From contig NZ_JAIMBW010000001.1 in NCBI RefSeq assembly GCF_019195455.1, positions 1,922,001 through 1,986,000 on the forward strand: a DNA stretch of 64,000 nucleotides, given 5' to 3'. Under the pieces are notes generated by a model. It made no database searches. It was not told where the DNA came from and was given only the letters and a program-made list of their open reading frames with translations. Positions 25,125-33,197 of the stretch are shown piece after piece. Positions within the stretch are counted from its first letter, which is position 1. Each line of letters starts with the position of its first letter. Both the position numbers and the translations under genes were made by a program. Source of the DNA: Gymnodinialimonas phycosphaerae (lineage in GTDB: Bacteria > Pseudomonadota > Alphaproteobacteria > Rhodobacterales > Rhodobacteraceae).

Positions 25125-25733
25125 CTATTTTTCTCCGGGACGGTTCAGCGCGAAGACCTCGCGGATGACCGCATAGTCGCGGTAGCCCATCCGGGACAGC
25201 GGGTGGAACCGGGTCACGTCGAACATACCGTCGACCAGGCAATCCTCGCGGATATGCACGCCCACGACCTCGCCAAAGACGGCGAAGTTATGGGCCCCTT
25301 CCAGCTTCACGATCTGAGTCACGCGACATTCCAGGTTGGCCGGGGCCCCCGCCACGCGCGAACACGCGATTTCGGTGCAATCCGCGCGCTCGATCCCGGC
25401 GCGCATGAACTCATCTTCCGTTGCGGGCCAGGGCCCGGACGTCTCGTTCATCGCGTCGCGGGCCGCATATTCGACGATGTTCACGCAGAAAACGCCGGTC
25501 TCTCGGATGTTGGCGACGGAATCCTTCGTGTCGCCCCGGTCGGCCTTGGCAGAGGTGGAGGAGAACATCACTTGCGGCGGCTCGTAGGCCACCGCGTTGA
25601 AGAACGAATAGGGTGCAAGGTTGTCGCCCCCTCCCGTCCCGCGCGTCGAGATCCAGCCAATGGGGCGGGGGGAGACGATGGCATTGAAAGGGTTGTGCGG
25701 CAGGCCGTGGCCGTCTTCGGGGCGGTAATACAT
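25125..25733 (-). CDS. Flavin reductase-like FMN-binding protein
   Basis: A 202-residue split-barrel flavoprotein of the flavin reductase (DIM6/NTAB) family. The FMN-binding pattern is NAIVSPRPIGWISTRG near residue 20, then NLAPYSFFNAVAYEPPQVMFS. Family members bind FMN and reduce it or act as partner reductases for monooxygenases. The ATG at 25733 gives the usual start MYYRPEDGHGLPHNP and has GAGG eight bases upstream; the ATG at 25748 is an alternative. No monooxygenase gene is adjacent. Confidence 0.85.
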   Translation of the reverse strand: MYYRPEDGHGLPHNPFNAIVSPRPIGWISTRGTGGGDNLAPYSFFNAVAYEPPQVMFSSTSAKADRGDTKDSVANIRETGVFCVNIVEYAARDAMNETSGPWPATEDEFMRAGIERADCTEIACSRVAGAPANLECRVTQIVKLEGAHNFAVFGEVVGVHIREDCLVDGMFDVTRFHPLSRMGYRDYAVIREVFALNRPGEK

Positions 25734-25825
25734 CGGGAAGCCTCGCATGAATTCGTGTGGTTTGGCAAAGACCTAGCCTCGTGCTACGCCGGGCGCCAGA
25801 GCTAGAGGAGCGGACCGGGCCAAGC

Positions 25826-26302
25826 ATGTACACGCTTTCCCAAGAAAAACTGGACGACGGCCCCGAGGTCGAGGCCCTTTACGACACCTGCTTTGCACCG
25901 GGGCGAGAGGCGCTCAGCTCGTACAGGCTGCGCGATGGTGTGCCGCCCGTGGCGGGCCTTTGCCTCGTGGCGCGCGACGATCTGCAAATCGTCTCGGGCG
26001 CGGTGCGATTCTGGCCCGTGCGCGTGGGCCGGTCCGAGGCGCTGTTGCTTGGCCCCATCGCGGTCCACCCCACGCGGCAAGGCGAAGGCTTGGGCGGGCT
26101 GTTGATGAACGCGGGGCTGGAGGCGGCGCGCATCAGGGGCTGGCAGCGTATTCTGTTGGTCGGCGACGCGCCCTACTACGAAAAATTCGGCTTCACCCGG
26201 CTTGCCGGCGTTGCCATGCCCCCGCCCACCAACCCGGCCCGCGTGTTGGGTTATGGCGACTGGGCAGACGTCACCGGGAACGTCACCCGCTGGGGCGGAT
26301 AG
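25826..26302 (+). CDS. GNAT family N-acetyltransferase
   Basis: A 158-residue single-domain acetyltransferase of the YhbS type. Motif A is LLLGPIAVHPTRQGEGLGGLLMNAGLEAA (near 74-102), and GDAPYYEKFGFTRL is the typical motif B of this group. It uses acetyl-CoA to acetylate an unknown amine. The ATG at 25826 begins just after the end of the divergent flavin reductase promoter area, and the DUF2927 gene follows about 90 bp later in the same direction. Confidence 0.88.
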   Translation: MYTLSQEKLDDGPEVEALYDTCFAPGREALSSYRLRDGVPPVAGLCLVARDDLQIVSGAVRFWPVRVGRSEALLLGPIAVHPTRQGEGLGGLLMNAGLEAARIRGWQRILLVGDAPYYEKFGFTRLAGVAMPPPTNPARVLGYGDWADVTGNVTRWGG

Positions 26303-26393
26303 CGCCCGCCAAGACCATGCGCCCGCGCAACAGGTTTGCGCCAAAGTGGCATGCGCGCTTGATCCCCCGCGCGGCCCTTGCCATCAACAGCGT

Positions 26394-27089
26394 ATGTGGC
26401 GTGTTGTTGTCGTTCTTCTGCTTGTCGGCCTTCCCTTCCCGCGCGCCTCTCACGCGCAGGAATTCATCGCCGTTCCCGATATCATCTCGGACGAAGCTTT
26501 CTATCGGCTGGTGGCCTGCGCCGCCCGCCCCGGCGGCGAATGCGCCAAGCCGCTGATCTACTGGCCCGAAGACCGCCGCCTTGCCCTACGCGTCGGCATT
26601 GCAAGCACTGCCGACAGCTTCCGCGACTACCGCTTCGACATCGTGGATGCCGCCATCGACGCCGCCATCGCTGAAATCAACGGCGCGGGCGCCCACCTGT
26701 TTCTGGAACGCGTCTATGAGGGCGAGATGGATATTCCCTTCTATCTCGTGGACACGCCCCAAGGCGGGACGATCATCGGCACCGGTGTGGAAGAGCTTGA
26801 CGGCTCTTCCATCGCGATCGGACGCGTTGCGATCCGGTCGCGCGGCCAGGACATCGTTGCCGCGACCATTGCCATCAGCCAGGATATCCGGCGGCGCGAG
26901 ATTGCCTCGGTTATCCTTGAGGAGCTGGTCCAATCATTGGGGCTTGTCACCGATATCGCCTCGCCCGCCTATGAGCTGTCGATCTTTGCCGAGAATGGAA
27001 ATTCCATGACTCGCCTGCGCGGCCAGGACGCCAGCGCCCTGCGCCGCCATTATCCCCGCCCCGGCGTGCCCGAGCGCGAAACCAATTAA
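26394..27089 (+). CDS. DUF2927 domain protein, exported
   Basis: A 231-residue exported protein. A signal peptide (MWRVVVVLLLVGLPFPRASHAQ) covers residues 1-22. The mature part matches the DUF2927 type: a beta/alpha domain with RLALRVGIASTADSFRDYRFDIVDAAIDAAIAEINGAG near residue 65, and a helix IASVILEELVQSLGLV ahead of the SPAYELSIFAENG segment. The EEL-x-Q-S-L-G-L motif is reminiscent of metallopeptidase-like helices (without an HExxH), and no catalytic role is known. The longer reading frame upstream is not coding-like; ATG 26394 immediately precedes the signal peptide. It is followed by apt after 27 bp. Confidence 0.8.
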   Translation: MWRVVVVLLLVGLPFPRASHAQEFIAVPDIISDEAFYRLVACAARPGGECAKPLIYWPEDRRLALRVGIASTADSFRDYRFDIVDAAIDAAIAEINGAGAHLFLERVYEGEMDIPFYLVDTPQGGTIIGTGVEELDGSSIAIGRVAIRSRGQDIVAATIAISQDIRRREIASVILEELVQSLGLVTDIASPAYELSIFAENGNSMTRLRGQDASALRRHYPRPGVPERETN

Positions 27090-27116
27090 CCCCATCCGAA
27101 AGGGCCCGAAGCCGCC

Positions 27117-27656
27117 ATGATCGCCCAGAAAACCGTGCAGGATTACATCCGCACGATCCCCGACTTCCCCCACGAGGGGATCATGTTTCGGGACGTCACG
27201 ACCCTGTTTCAGGACCCGCGCGGGTTCCGTCTGGCGGTGGACCAGTTGCTGTCGCCTTTCGTGGGCGAGACCATCGACGCCGTCGCGGGCCTTGAGGCGC
27301 GCGGCTTCATTCTAGGGGGGGCGGTGGCTCATCAACTGTCCAAGGGCTTCGTGCCCGTGCGCAAGAAGGGCAAGCTTCCCGCCGCCACGATCGAGCAAGC
27401 CTATACGCTGGAATACGGTGAGGCCGTGGTCGAGATCCATGACGACGCCGTGCAACCGGGCGATAAGGTCCTGATCGTCGATGACCTTCTGGCCACCGGC
27501 GGCACCGCCGAGGCCGGCATCAAGCTGATCGAACGCTTGGGCGCTGAGGTCATTGGCTGCGCGTTCGTGATCGACTTGCCGGATCTTGGGGGGCGCACGA
27601 AGGTTGAGGCGATGGGCGTGCCCGTCCACGCGATTTGCGTCTACGAGGGCCATTGA
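27117..27656 (+). CDS. apt: Adenine phosphoribosyltransferase
   Basis: A 179-residue type I phosphoribosyltransferase. The N-terminal [29 protein letters not shown] and the PRPP-binding [17 protein letters not shown] (near 118-134) identify APRT, which turns adenine and PRPP into AMP. An adenine-binding loop ([16 protein letters not shown]) lies near 60-75. The start ATG is preceded by GAAGCCGCC without a strong ribosome site, but the N-terminus fits the family. It is the last gene before tRNA-Leu. Confidence 0.96.
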   Translation: MIAQKTVQDYIRTIPDFPHEGIMFRDVTTLFQDPRGFRLAVDQLLSPFVGETIDAVAGLEARGFILGGAVAHQLSKGFVPVRKKGKLPAATIEQAYTLEYGEAVVEIHDDAVQPGDKVLIVDDLLATGGTAEAGIKLIERLGAEVIGCAFVIDLPDLGGRTKVEAMGVPVHAICVYEGH

Positions 27657-27887
27657 AAAGGCCACGATCCGGCCCCAATGGTGAAAATTCTGTATTGGCG
27701 CCCGCAGGTTAACCTTACGTTAAGGATCATTTCCTAACACTCGTACATCGCCGCGTATTTGGCGCGCTTTTGTGCTTGTTGTATCCAGTAGCTGCACGTC
27801 CTGACCCCAATCCGGGGCGTGCAGCCCTGACCCGGCCTCCCTGCTCCATTGTCATCCCCGCCCCATCCCGATAGGGCTATGGTCGCT

Positions 27888-27975
27888 GCGGGCGTGATGG
27901 AATTGGTAGACATACCAGACTTAAAATCTGTTGGGCCTTGTGCCCGTGCGGGTTCGAGTCCCGCCGCCCGCACCA
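27888..27975 (+). tRNA. tRNA-Leu (anticodon UAA)
   Basis: An 88-base class II tRNA with encoded CCA. The acceptor stem GCGGGCG pairs with CGCCCGC, the discriminator is A, the anticodon loop is CTTAAAA (anticodon TAA), a long variable arm GTTGGGCCTTGTGCCC is present, and the T arm is GCGGGTTCGAGTCCCGC. The 231 bp between apt and the tRNA hold no gene; the only minus-strand frame there is the usual antisense artefact over tRNA-Leu. Confidence 0.97.
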
Positions 27976-28114
27976 CGTTCAATTTGCGCGACCGGCCTTT
28001 GGCCTTTTTGAGCGCGTTCGTGCGCTTGCCGGTTTATCCTTTCGCCTTCCCCAGTCCTGTCTTGGCCTGCCGCGCTTTGCACTACGTGAGGCCCGCGCGC
28101 GCTCAGAACGATCT

Positions 28115-28738
28115 TCAGCCCTTTCTGGCGACGATAAAGCGGCGCGGTGGGCGCTTGGGGTAGTCCCCGGCGGCGATGATGTCGAACCCTGCCATGCGGA
28201 TCTCGCGCTCCAGGCGCGCGGGCGTCAGGAAGTTGAAATCCGGCGCTTTTCCCAACAGGCGAAGCGCCGAGACCAAGGGTTGGAAGACGCGGTATACGCC
28301 CCCCAGACAGGGCGTTTTGGAGATGAACAGACCGCCCGGACGCAGGTGTTGCGCGACGTCCGCAAAGGCCTGTCGTCTGTTGGGCAAAAGATGCAGCAGG
28401 TTGAAGGCAAGGATAGCGTCAAAAGGTCCCTCGGGCAGAGACCCATCGCAGGGCTGCCCGACACACAGATCAAGGTTCTCCACCCCGGCCTTTGAACGTC
28501 TTTCCCCTGCAATCGTTATCATTTCAGCGGAATAGTCACTCGCTACATATCGCTCGACGGCATCCGCCAACCTTAACGCAGTCGTGCCCGTCCCGCATCC
28601 CAGTTCAAGCACCCGGTCGCCCGGGCGCAGGTGTTCCCGAACAAGATCCAGCGTGTGCTCATAGGTCTCTGGGTTGCGCATCTGCATTTCGGCGTACCGC
28701 CGCGCGACGCGGTCCCAGAACGCGGCTCCCCTGGTCAT
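28115..28738 (-). CDS. Class I SAM-dependent methyltransferase
   Basis: A 207-residue methyltransferase. The SAM-binding motif I is VLELGCGTGTTALRLA (near residue 44), motif II YVASDYSAEMI, and FDAILAFNLLHLLPN the post-motif region, as in UbiE/Menaquinone-type small-molecule methyltransferases. The substrate is unknown. ATG 28738 lies 11 bp after the stop of the Crp/Fnr regulator, so it is the third gene of the peroxiredoxin-regulator-methyltransferase group. The 139 bp between its stop and tRNA-Leu show nothing definite. Confidence 0.88.
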   Translation of the reverse strand: MTRGAAFWDRVARRYAEMQMRNPETYEHTLDLVREHLRPGDRVLELGCGTGTTALRLADAVERYVASDYSAEMITIAGERRSKAGVENLDLCVGQPCDGSLPEGPFDAILAFNLLHLLPNRRQAFADVAQHLRPGGLFISKTPCLGGVYRVFQPLVSALRLLGKAPDFNFLTPARLEREIRMAGFDIIAAGDYPKRPPRRFIVARKG

Positions 28739-28749
28739 GTCTGAACCAC

Positions 28750-29424
28750 CTACGATTGCGCCCCGGCGGATTTGACCAACCGCCCCAGACCATCCTTGTT
28801 GATCAAACGCACCTCCCCCCGAGACTGCGCGACCCAATCGCGGCGCTGAAATTCCGCCAGCGTTCGCGAGATCACCTCGCGTGCGGTTCCAAGCTCGGAC
28901 CCCAGAACGGCGTGGGTCGCGTGGACCACATCGTCTGCATCCGCAAGCTCCAACAAACGTGAGGCGAGGCGGACATCCATGCGTTGGAAAACGATGTCAT
29001 CGATCAGCGTGAACAGATCCGTGATCCGGCGCGAATAGGCGGTGAAGACGAACTCGCGAAACACCGGAGACTTGGCGACAAGATCGTCGAAGGTGCGGCG
29101 CGGGATCGCCACGGCTTTGACTGCGGTCTCGGACGTGCCTTCTGCCGCGTAATCTTCGAACGCCAACATGCAGGCGGTCGTCAGGACGCAGCTTTCCCCG
29201 GCATGAACGCGGTAGAGGAAAACCTCTCGGCCCGTCTCGGAACGCTGCTGAACCTTCACGGTGCCATCCAACAGAAGCCACAGGTTATCGGCGGTTTGAC
29301 CGGGCGCGAAGATCTCGACCCCGGCGGGGACCGAGATGATCTTGCTGCCCGCCACCAGTTCTGCCCGGATGTCTTCCGGCAACCGCTTCAGTCCTTTGAA
29401 GTTATCGATCCATGTCTCTTTCAT
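28750..29424 (-). CDS. Crp/Fnr family transcriptional regulator
   Basis: A 224-residue regulator: an N-terminal cyclic-nucleotide-type beta-roll (about 20-120), a long dimer helix (VFREFVFTAYSRRITDLFTLIDD), and a C-terminal winged helix with recognition segment LGTAREVISRTLAEFQRR. It lacks the N-terminal cysteine cluster of FNR, so it does not bind an Fe-S cluster in that way. Two cysteines in ESCVLTTACML (near 77-84) sit in the beta-roll and could be a redox switch. ATG 29424 is chosen for family fit. It is 35 bp after the peroxiredoxin stop and probably co-transcribed, consistent with a redox-responsive role (inference). Confidence 0.9.
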   Translation of the reverse strand: MKETWIDNFKGLKRLPEDIRAELVAGSKIISVPAGVEIFAPGQTADNLWLLLDGTVKVQQRSETGREVFLYRVHAGESCVLTTACMLAFEDYAAEGTSETAVKAVAIPRRTFDDLVAKSPVFREFVFTAYSRRITDLFTLIDDIVFQRMDVRLASRLLELADADDVVHATHAVLGSELGTAREVISRTLAEFQRRDWVAQSRGEVRLINKDGLGRLVKSAGAQS

Positions 29425-29459
29425 TCGCTTCTTCCTTGCGGGCAGTGCGTTTACGTCAT

Positions 29460-30122
29460 TCAGAGGGATTTGGTCGAAAAATACCAATCTTTGGTGTCAT
29501 ACCCCTCCGACATGCGCGCCTCTGCCGCGTCGGCGGTCTGCGGCGTGGGCACGATCACGTCCTGGCCCGGGTGCCAGTTCTCAGGTGTCGCCACGCTGTG
29601 GGTATCCGACGTGCGCAACGCTTTGACAAGACGCACGAATTCGTCGACAGAGCGACCATTCGTCATGGGATAGTAGACCATTGCCCGCAGGATGCCTTCG
29701 GGGTCGATCACGAAGGTCGCGCGCACCGCTTGTGTGTCAGACGCGCCGGGCTGGATCATCCCGTAGGCCTGCGCCACTTTCATGTCTAGGTCGGCAATGA
29801 TCGGGAAGGGAATCTCGACGCCGAAGCTGTCCTTGATCGACCGCATCCAAGAAATATGGGCGTAGTGACTGTCAATCGAAAGGCCCAGAAGTTGTGTGTC
29901 GAGGGCGGCAAATTCGTCGGCGCGGTTGGCGAAGGCCATGAATTCCGTGGTGCAAACCGGGGTGAAGTCAGCCGGATGCGAAAACAGGATCAGCCATTTG
30001 CCTTTGTAGTCTTCCAGCGTCTTGCGCCCGTTTGTCGTCAGGGCGTCGAAGGCTGGGGCCGGCTCGTTCATGCGGGGAAAGGGGGCGGCGGTTTCGGCGG
30101 TGGGGGCTACATGTGCGTTCAT
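29460..30122 (-). CDS. 1-Cys peroxiredoxin (Prx6-type)
   Basis: A 220-residue thiol peroxidase that reduces hydrogen peroxide and organic hydroperoxides. The peroxidatic cysteine is Cys57 in FTPVCTTE, preceded by FSHPADF, and the catalytic Arg is in VRATFVIDP. It is the only cysteine in the protein, so there is no resolving Cys and an external thiol must complete the cycle. The length and C-terminal domain (ENWHPGQDVIVPTP) fit the Prx6 group. It lies divergently to an OxyR-like LysR regulator across about 100 bp and begins the operon with the Crp/Fnr regulator and methyltransferase. Confidence 0.93.
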   Translation of the reverse strand: MNAHVAPTAETAAPFPRMNEPAPAFDALTTNGRKTLEDYKGKWLILFSHPADFTPVCTTEFMAFANRADEFAALDTQLLGLSIDSHYAHISWMRSIKDSFGVEIPFPIIADLDMKVAQAYGMIQPGASDTQAVRATFVIDPEGILRAMVYYPMTNGRSVDEFVRLVKALRTSDTHSVATPENWHPGQDVIVPTPQTADAAEARMSEGYDTKDWYFSTKSL

Positions 30123-30223
30123 GACGTGCCTCTTTGTTAAAGGGATGAGGTAGGCATAGACTCCGCGTCATGATCCTGGAAATTGATTGTATCTATTCTG
30201 GTCATTCAATAAACCGATTACAG
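30123..30223. promoter_or_regulatory. Divergent promoter region, peroxiredoxin and OxyR-like gene
   Basis: This 101-bp intergenic region holds the promoters of both genes. It is AT-richer than the surrounding DNA and includes TTGATTGT and CATTCAAT as an imperfect inverted pair about 20 bp apart (30182-30209), a plausible LysR-type binding area. No clear tandem ATAG-N7-CTAT OxyR operator is present. Confidence 0.4.
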
Positions 30224-31153
30224 ATGACGACACTCCGCCAACTCAGATTTCTTGCTGCCTTGGATGAGGCGCAGAATTTCTCTCGCGCCGCAGACCTGTG
30301 CAACATAACCCAGTCGACGCTGTCGACCGGGTTGAAAGAACTTGAGGCGCGGCTTGGCGTTCAAGTCGCCGAACGCACCAAGCATAGCTTTATGATGACG
30401 CCCCTGGGGCGTGACCTGGCCGACCGGGCCCGCGGTATCCTGGCCGAGGTTCAGGATTTCGAAAACCTGGCGCAGCGCGAACGCAATGCCGGTGTCACCA
30501 GCATTCGCTTGGGCACGATCCCCACAGTCGGGCCCTTCCTGATGCCCCGGGCGATGCCGTTGCTGCGCAACGCGTTGCCCGACACCAAGTTCTATTTGCG
30601 CGAAGAGCTGACCGACGCGCTGGTCGATGGCCTGATGGAAGGCCGCCTTGATCTGCTTCTGATCGCCCTACCCCATCCGCTGCCCGCGCAAATCGAAACC
30701 GAGGTTCTGTTTTCCGACGGCTATTGGCTGGCCACACCCCATGATCATCCACTGGGCAATCGAGACATCGTGGAGGGCGAGGATCTGGCCAATCGCCATC
30801 TGTTGCTGCTGGAAAAGGGGCATTGTTTGCAACGACATGCGCTGTCTAGTCTTGATGGCATCAATCTGGACGAGGACCAAACCTTTTCGGCCACCAGTCT
30901 GTCGACGCTGGTGGCGATGGTGGAAGAGGACCTTGGGATCACCATGCTGCCGAAGCTGGCGGTGGATGCGGGGCTGTCCAAGGGGCACAAATTGCACCTG
31001 GGCGATATCCGGGGTGCCCGCCCGCGCGACGTGGCCCTTGCGTGGCGCAAAAGCTCTCCCGATGCGGACCTGTTTCACAAGATTGGCCAAAGCTTGATCG
31101 CCGCGCGCGCCGGATTGCGGGAAACAAGCCCGATTGCGCCCTCCGACCTCTGA
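30224..31153 (+). CDS. OxyR-like LysR family regulator
   Basis: A 309-residue LysR-type regulator with an N-terminal winged helix (LRQLRFLAALDEAQNFSRAADLCNITQSTLSTGLKELEARLG) and an OxyR-like effector domain. Cys201 in LLLEKGHCLQRHAL aligns with the peroxide-sensing Cys199 of OxyR, and TFSATSLSTLVAMVEEDLGITMLP matches downstream. The resolving cysteine (Cys208) is missing: the nine-residue position is Leu, and the only other Cys is Cys26 in the DNA-binding domain. ATG 30224 fits the family start MTTLRQLRFL; an upstream ATG at 30170 would add 18 residues. It is divergent from the 1-Cys peroxiredoxin, its likely target. Confidence 0.9.
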   Translation: MTTLRQLRFLAALDEAQNFSRAADLCNITQSTLSTGLKELEARLGVQVAERTKHSFMMTPLGRDLADRARGILAEVQDFENLAQRERNAGVTSIRLGTIPTVGPFLMPRAMPLLRNALPDTKFYLREELTDALVDGLMEGRLDLLLIALPHPLPAQIETEVLFSDGYWLATPHDHPLGNRDIVEGEDLANRHLLLLEKGHCLQRHALSSLDGINLDEDQTFSATSLSTLVAMVEEDLGITMLPKLAVDAGLSKGHKLHLGDIRGARPRDVALAWRKSSPDADLFHKIGQSLIAARAGLRETSPIAPSDL

Positions 31154-31159
31154 AAATCT

Positions 31160-31173
31160 GATATAGATCAAGG
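31160..31173 (+). promoter_or_regulatory. FNR-type box upstream of small membrane protein
   Basis: CTGATATAGATCAA differs from TTGAT-N4-ATCAA only at the first base. Its centre is 60 bp from the ATG at 31227; a class II position at -41.5 would put the transcription start near 31208, leaving a short leader with the ribosome site CTGGAGG. Confidence 0.55.
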
Positions 31174-31226
31174 TCGCGCAGCCCGGAAACTTCTACCACG
31201 TAGGAGTTAGATTCTGGAGGTTCGCC

Positions 31227-31418
31227 ATGTTCAAGTTGGCAGCAATTCTTTACTCGGTCGTCGGCCCATCCCTTGCGGGCAGCGCCGTCGTGATCTCGCT
31301 TGTGGCCGGATACGATACGCTTGTTCCGATCCTGATCGCCTCGGCCGCAGGATTTCTGGTGGCCCTTCCAGCAAGCTACGCCGTGGCCAAGATGATCACC
31401 GGCGCCAAGCAAGCTTGA
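31227..31418 (+). CDS. Small two-helix membrane protein, 63 aa
   Basis: A 63-residue hydrophobic protein with two membrane segments (LAAILYSVVGPSLAGSAVVISLV and LVPILIASAAGFLVALPASYAV) and a short polar tail ending GAKQA. I do not recognise a named family. A good GGAGG ribosome site at 31216-31220 and an FNR-type box support expression under low oxygen. It is on the plus strand, facing the end of the cyd/sqr cluster, and 53 bp separate its stop from that of the DsrE-like gene. A role as a small subunit or regulator of a respiratory complex is possible but unproven. Confidence 0.72.
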   Translation: MFKLAAILYSVVGPSLAGSAVVISLVAGYDTLVPILIASAAGFLVALPASYAVAKMITGAKQA

Positions 31419-31471
31419 GCGGGTGAGGTTGGGCCAAACCGAAACGGATCGACTTGGCCCATTTCCACGCA

Positions 31472-31906
31472 TCAAAAGCTGAGCACACGCGCTTCTGGGG
31501 CCATCAATCGGGCTGCCATCGCGCCGGGCTCGGCCACGCCGATGCCATCCAGAAGGACCGAGGCATCTTCGCCCCGGCCCAGTAAGTAGATCGCGCAGAC
31601 ATCAACCGTTGCGCCGGTATTCTCGCGGATCATCTGCATCAGGCCTTGCGGGCTCATGTCACGGGGCGGCTGGCCCGCCGTGGCACTTTCAGGCGCATCG
31701 CGCAGGGCCAGATCGCCCGCCGGGCCGCACAGGAGGATATGGGCCTCCGCCCCTTGCTGCGCGGCGGCCATCGTCAGCACCATCGACATCAATTGCGTCT
31801 GCGGATCGGGCGAGGTGACGACAGTTACCACGCTGGTCGCCTCTTGCGCACAAACACCAACAGCCGTGGCGGCGACAAGCACCGTTGAGAGCATGCGTTT
31901 CTTCAT
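31472..31906 (-). CDS. DsrE-like exported protein
   Basis: A 144-residue protein with a signal peptide (MKKRMLSTVLVAATAVGVCA) and a DsrE/DsrF-like alpha/beta domain: TVVTSPDPQTQLMSMVLTMAAAQQGAEAHILLCGPAGDLAL at the start, then SPQGLMQMIRENTGATVDVCAIYLLGRG. The cysteines in LLCGPAG and VDVCAIY lie where DsrE-type proteins bind sulfane sulfur. It is the last gene of the cyd/sqr block and may accept or carry sulfur released by the sulfide:quinone reductase. That role is inferred from context; a function in the periplasm fits the signal peptide. The 116-bp gap upstream shows no gene. Confidence 0.75.
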   Translation of the reverse strand: MKKRMLSTVLVAATAVGVCAQEATSVVTVVTSPDPQTQLMSMVLTMAAAQQGAEAHILLCGPAGDLALRDAPESATAGQPPRDMSPQGLMQMIRENTGATVDVCAIYLLGRGEDASVLLDGIGVAEPGAMAARLMAPEARVLSF

Positions 31907-32022
31907 GGATCTTCTCTTTTGGGTTCAGAATTGATTTCGGGGGCGCGGTGCGCTTGTTCCCAGCCGCATCCATCGGGCGATCGCCAGGGCGAAACGCGCC
32001 GCCCTGTGCGTTAGTGAGCTTC

Positions 32023-32253
32023 CTACACCACCATCTTGTGCAGCACGCGGCGCACGAAAGGAGCCACGACCAGAACGCTCGGAAAGGCGATGGCCCAAGA
32101 CGAGAGCCATGCAGATAGCCAGTTGCCGACGAAACCCGGCCCCATTCCGGCTGCAAGGAATGTCGAAACCCCTGAGATAAGCAGGGACATGAAGCACGAG
32201 AGCAGAAGACCGAAGGCGATATGCTCGAGCGGACGCGGGATGAAGGGTCGCAT
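32023..32253 (-). CDS. DUF2798 small membrane protein
   Basis: A 76-residue protein with two membrane helices resembling DUF2798. LLLSCFMSLLISGVSTFLAAG is the first helix and SSWAIAFPSVLVVAPFVRRVL the second; the family motif G-x-x-x-S and the ending FVRRVLHKMVV agree. The function of the family is unknown, though members occur near redox genes. It is 46 bp downstream of the cytochrome b561 gene in the same direction. Confidence 0.8.
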   Translation of the reverse strand: MRPFIPRPLEHIAFGLLLSCFMSLLISGVSTFLAAGMGPGFVGNWLSAWLSSWAIAFPSVLVVAPFVRRVLHKMVV

Positions 32254-32299
32254 TTTCTTTCCTTGACGGTTTTGGAAGGGGCGGGTCGGGCGTGCAGTG

Positions 32300-32803
32300 T
32301 CAGCCGCCTCGTTTGAGCATGCGCCGTGGCGACATCCGCTCCATCACCCCGGTCTTGAGCACGAATTGCTGCACCAGAGCCCCCGCAATATGCAGCACAA
32401 TCAGCGCCAGCATGACCTTCGCGGCCACCTCGTGGGCTTCGGCGGGCAACTCCAGCCCCGCCACCCAGGCCAACGCGCCCGAAATCGGCATGCCAATCAG
32501 CAGCACGTAGAACGCCAGATGGGTGATCTTGGCCACGATCTTCAGAGCTTGCGGCTCTTCCTTGGGCAAGGCTGGCGCACCCCGGCGCAAGCGAAGGCCA
32601 ACGCGCCAAAGGGTGAGCAGCAAGATCAGGATGCCAACGATGGCATGGGGGTTCAGAAACGGCTCGTTCGGGATCGTGCCATCAATGCGCGCATCCCACG
32701 CATCCGCGATCCCTTCGTGGAACAGATATTGCCCTGCCAACAGGATCACGATGATCCAGTGCAAGCGCACTTGGCTGGCGGAATAGGCCGACACGTTGGA
32801 CAT
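32300..32803 (-). CDS. Cytochrome b561 family protein
   Basis: A 167-residue membrane protein of the bacterial cytochrome b561 family, with four helices. Heme-ligand histidines are seen in VRLHWIIVILL (near residue 15), the NPHAIVGILILLLTLWRVGLR segment (near 53) and ALIVLHIAGALVQQFV (about 141), with another in EAHEVAAKVM. These proteins carry electrons between the quinone pool and periplasmic partners. It is 11 bp after the DUF5368-like gene and is likely co-transcribed with the sulfide:quinone reductase. A link to sulfide or quinol electron flow is plausible. Confidence 0.88.
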   Translation of the reverse strand: MSNVSAYSASQVRLHWIIVILLAGQYLFHEGIADAWDARIDGTIPNEPFLNPHAIVGILILLLTLWRVGLRLRRGAPALPKEEPQALKIVAKITHLAFYVLLIGMPISGALAWVAGLELPAEAHEVAAKVMLALIVLHIAGALVQQFVLKTGVMERMSPRRMLKRGG

Positions 32804-32814
32804 TTTCTGGCCTT

Positions 32815-33186
32815 TCAGCTGTCGTTGGAGGATTGCGTCGTACGCCGGGATCCGAGCAGCGACTCGAGCGTATAGACAAGGATCGCCATGCCCACAGCGC
32901 CCATCACCGCGATGCCCAGAAGCACGATCACGTCAACGGGACCGCCAATGTCCGAGACATGGGAATGCGTCATCACCATCACGAACCACACGGCCAAGAC
33001 CGCGCCCACAGGCATCGACAATTGCGCATAGAGGAACTTGCGCCAACTGACCGAGCGGTCGCGGATCAGCACGAACAGATACCCCAGCGTGACCAGAACG
33101 GCGGCCACAACCATGGCCCAGAAGAGACCGCGCCCGAAGATTTCCTCGAAAACGGCAATCATGGTTCCGAATGTAAGATCTTGCAT
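32815..33186 (-). CDS. Three-helix membrane protein (DUF5368-like)
   Basis: A 123-residue protein with three membrane segments (FWAMVVAAVLVTLGYLFVLI, FLYAQLSMPVGAVLAVWFVMVMT, and VDVIVLLGIAVMGAVGMAILVYTL) and a Ser/Thr-rich C-tail. It resembles the DUF5368 family, known from Rhodobacterales; I am only moderately sure of the number. It lies 11 bp after the SQR gene and 11 bp before cytochrome b561, so it belongs to the same transcript. Its proximity suggests a subunit or assembly role for that redox chain. Confidence 0.7.
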   Translation of the reverse strand: MQDLTFGTMIAVFEEIFGRGLFWAMVVAAVLVTLGYLFVLIRDRSVSWRKFLYAQLSMPVGAVLAVWFVMVMTHSHVSDIGGPVDVIVLLGIAVMGAVGMAILVYTLESLLGSRRTTQSSNDS

Positions 33187-33197
33187 GGTCTTCCCTC

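Noticed and set aside
27734..27982. Minus-strand ORF with sequence like RAAGLEPARAQ
   Set aside because: It is antisense to tRNA-Leu; this peptide is a well-known artefact of ORF calling over leucine tRNAs.
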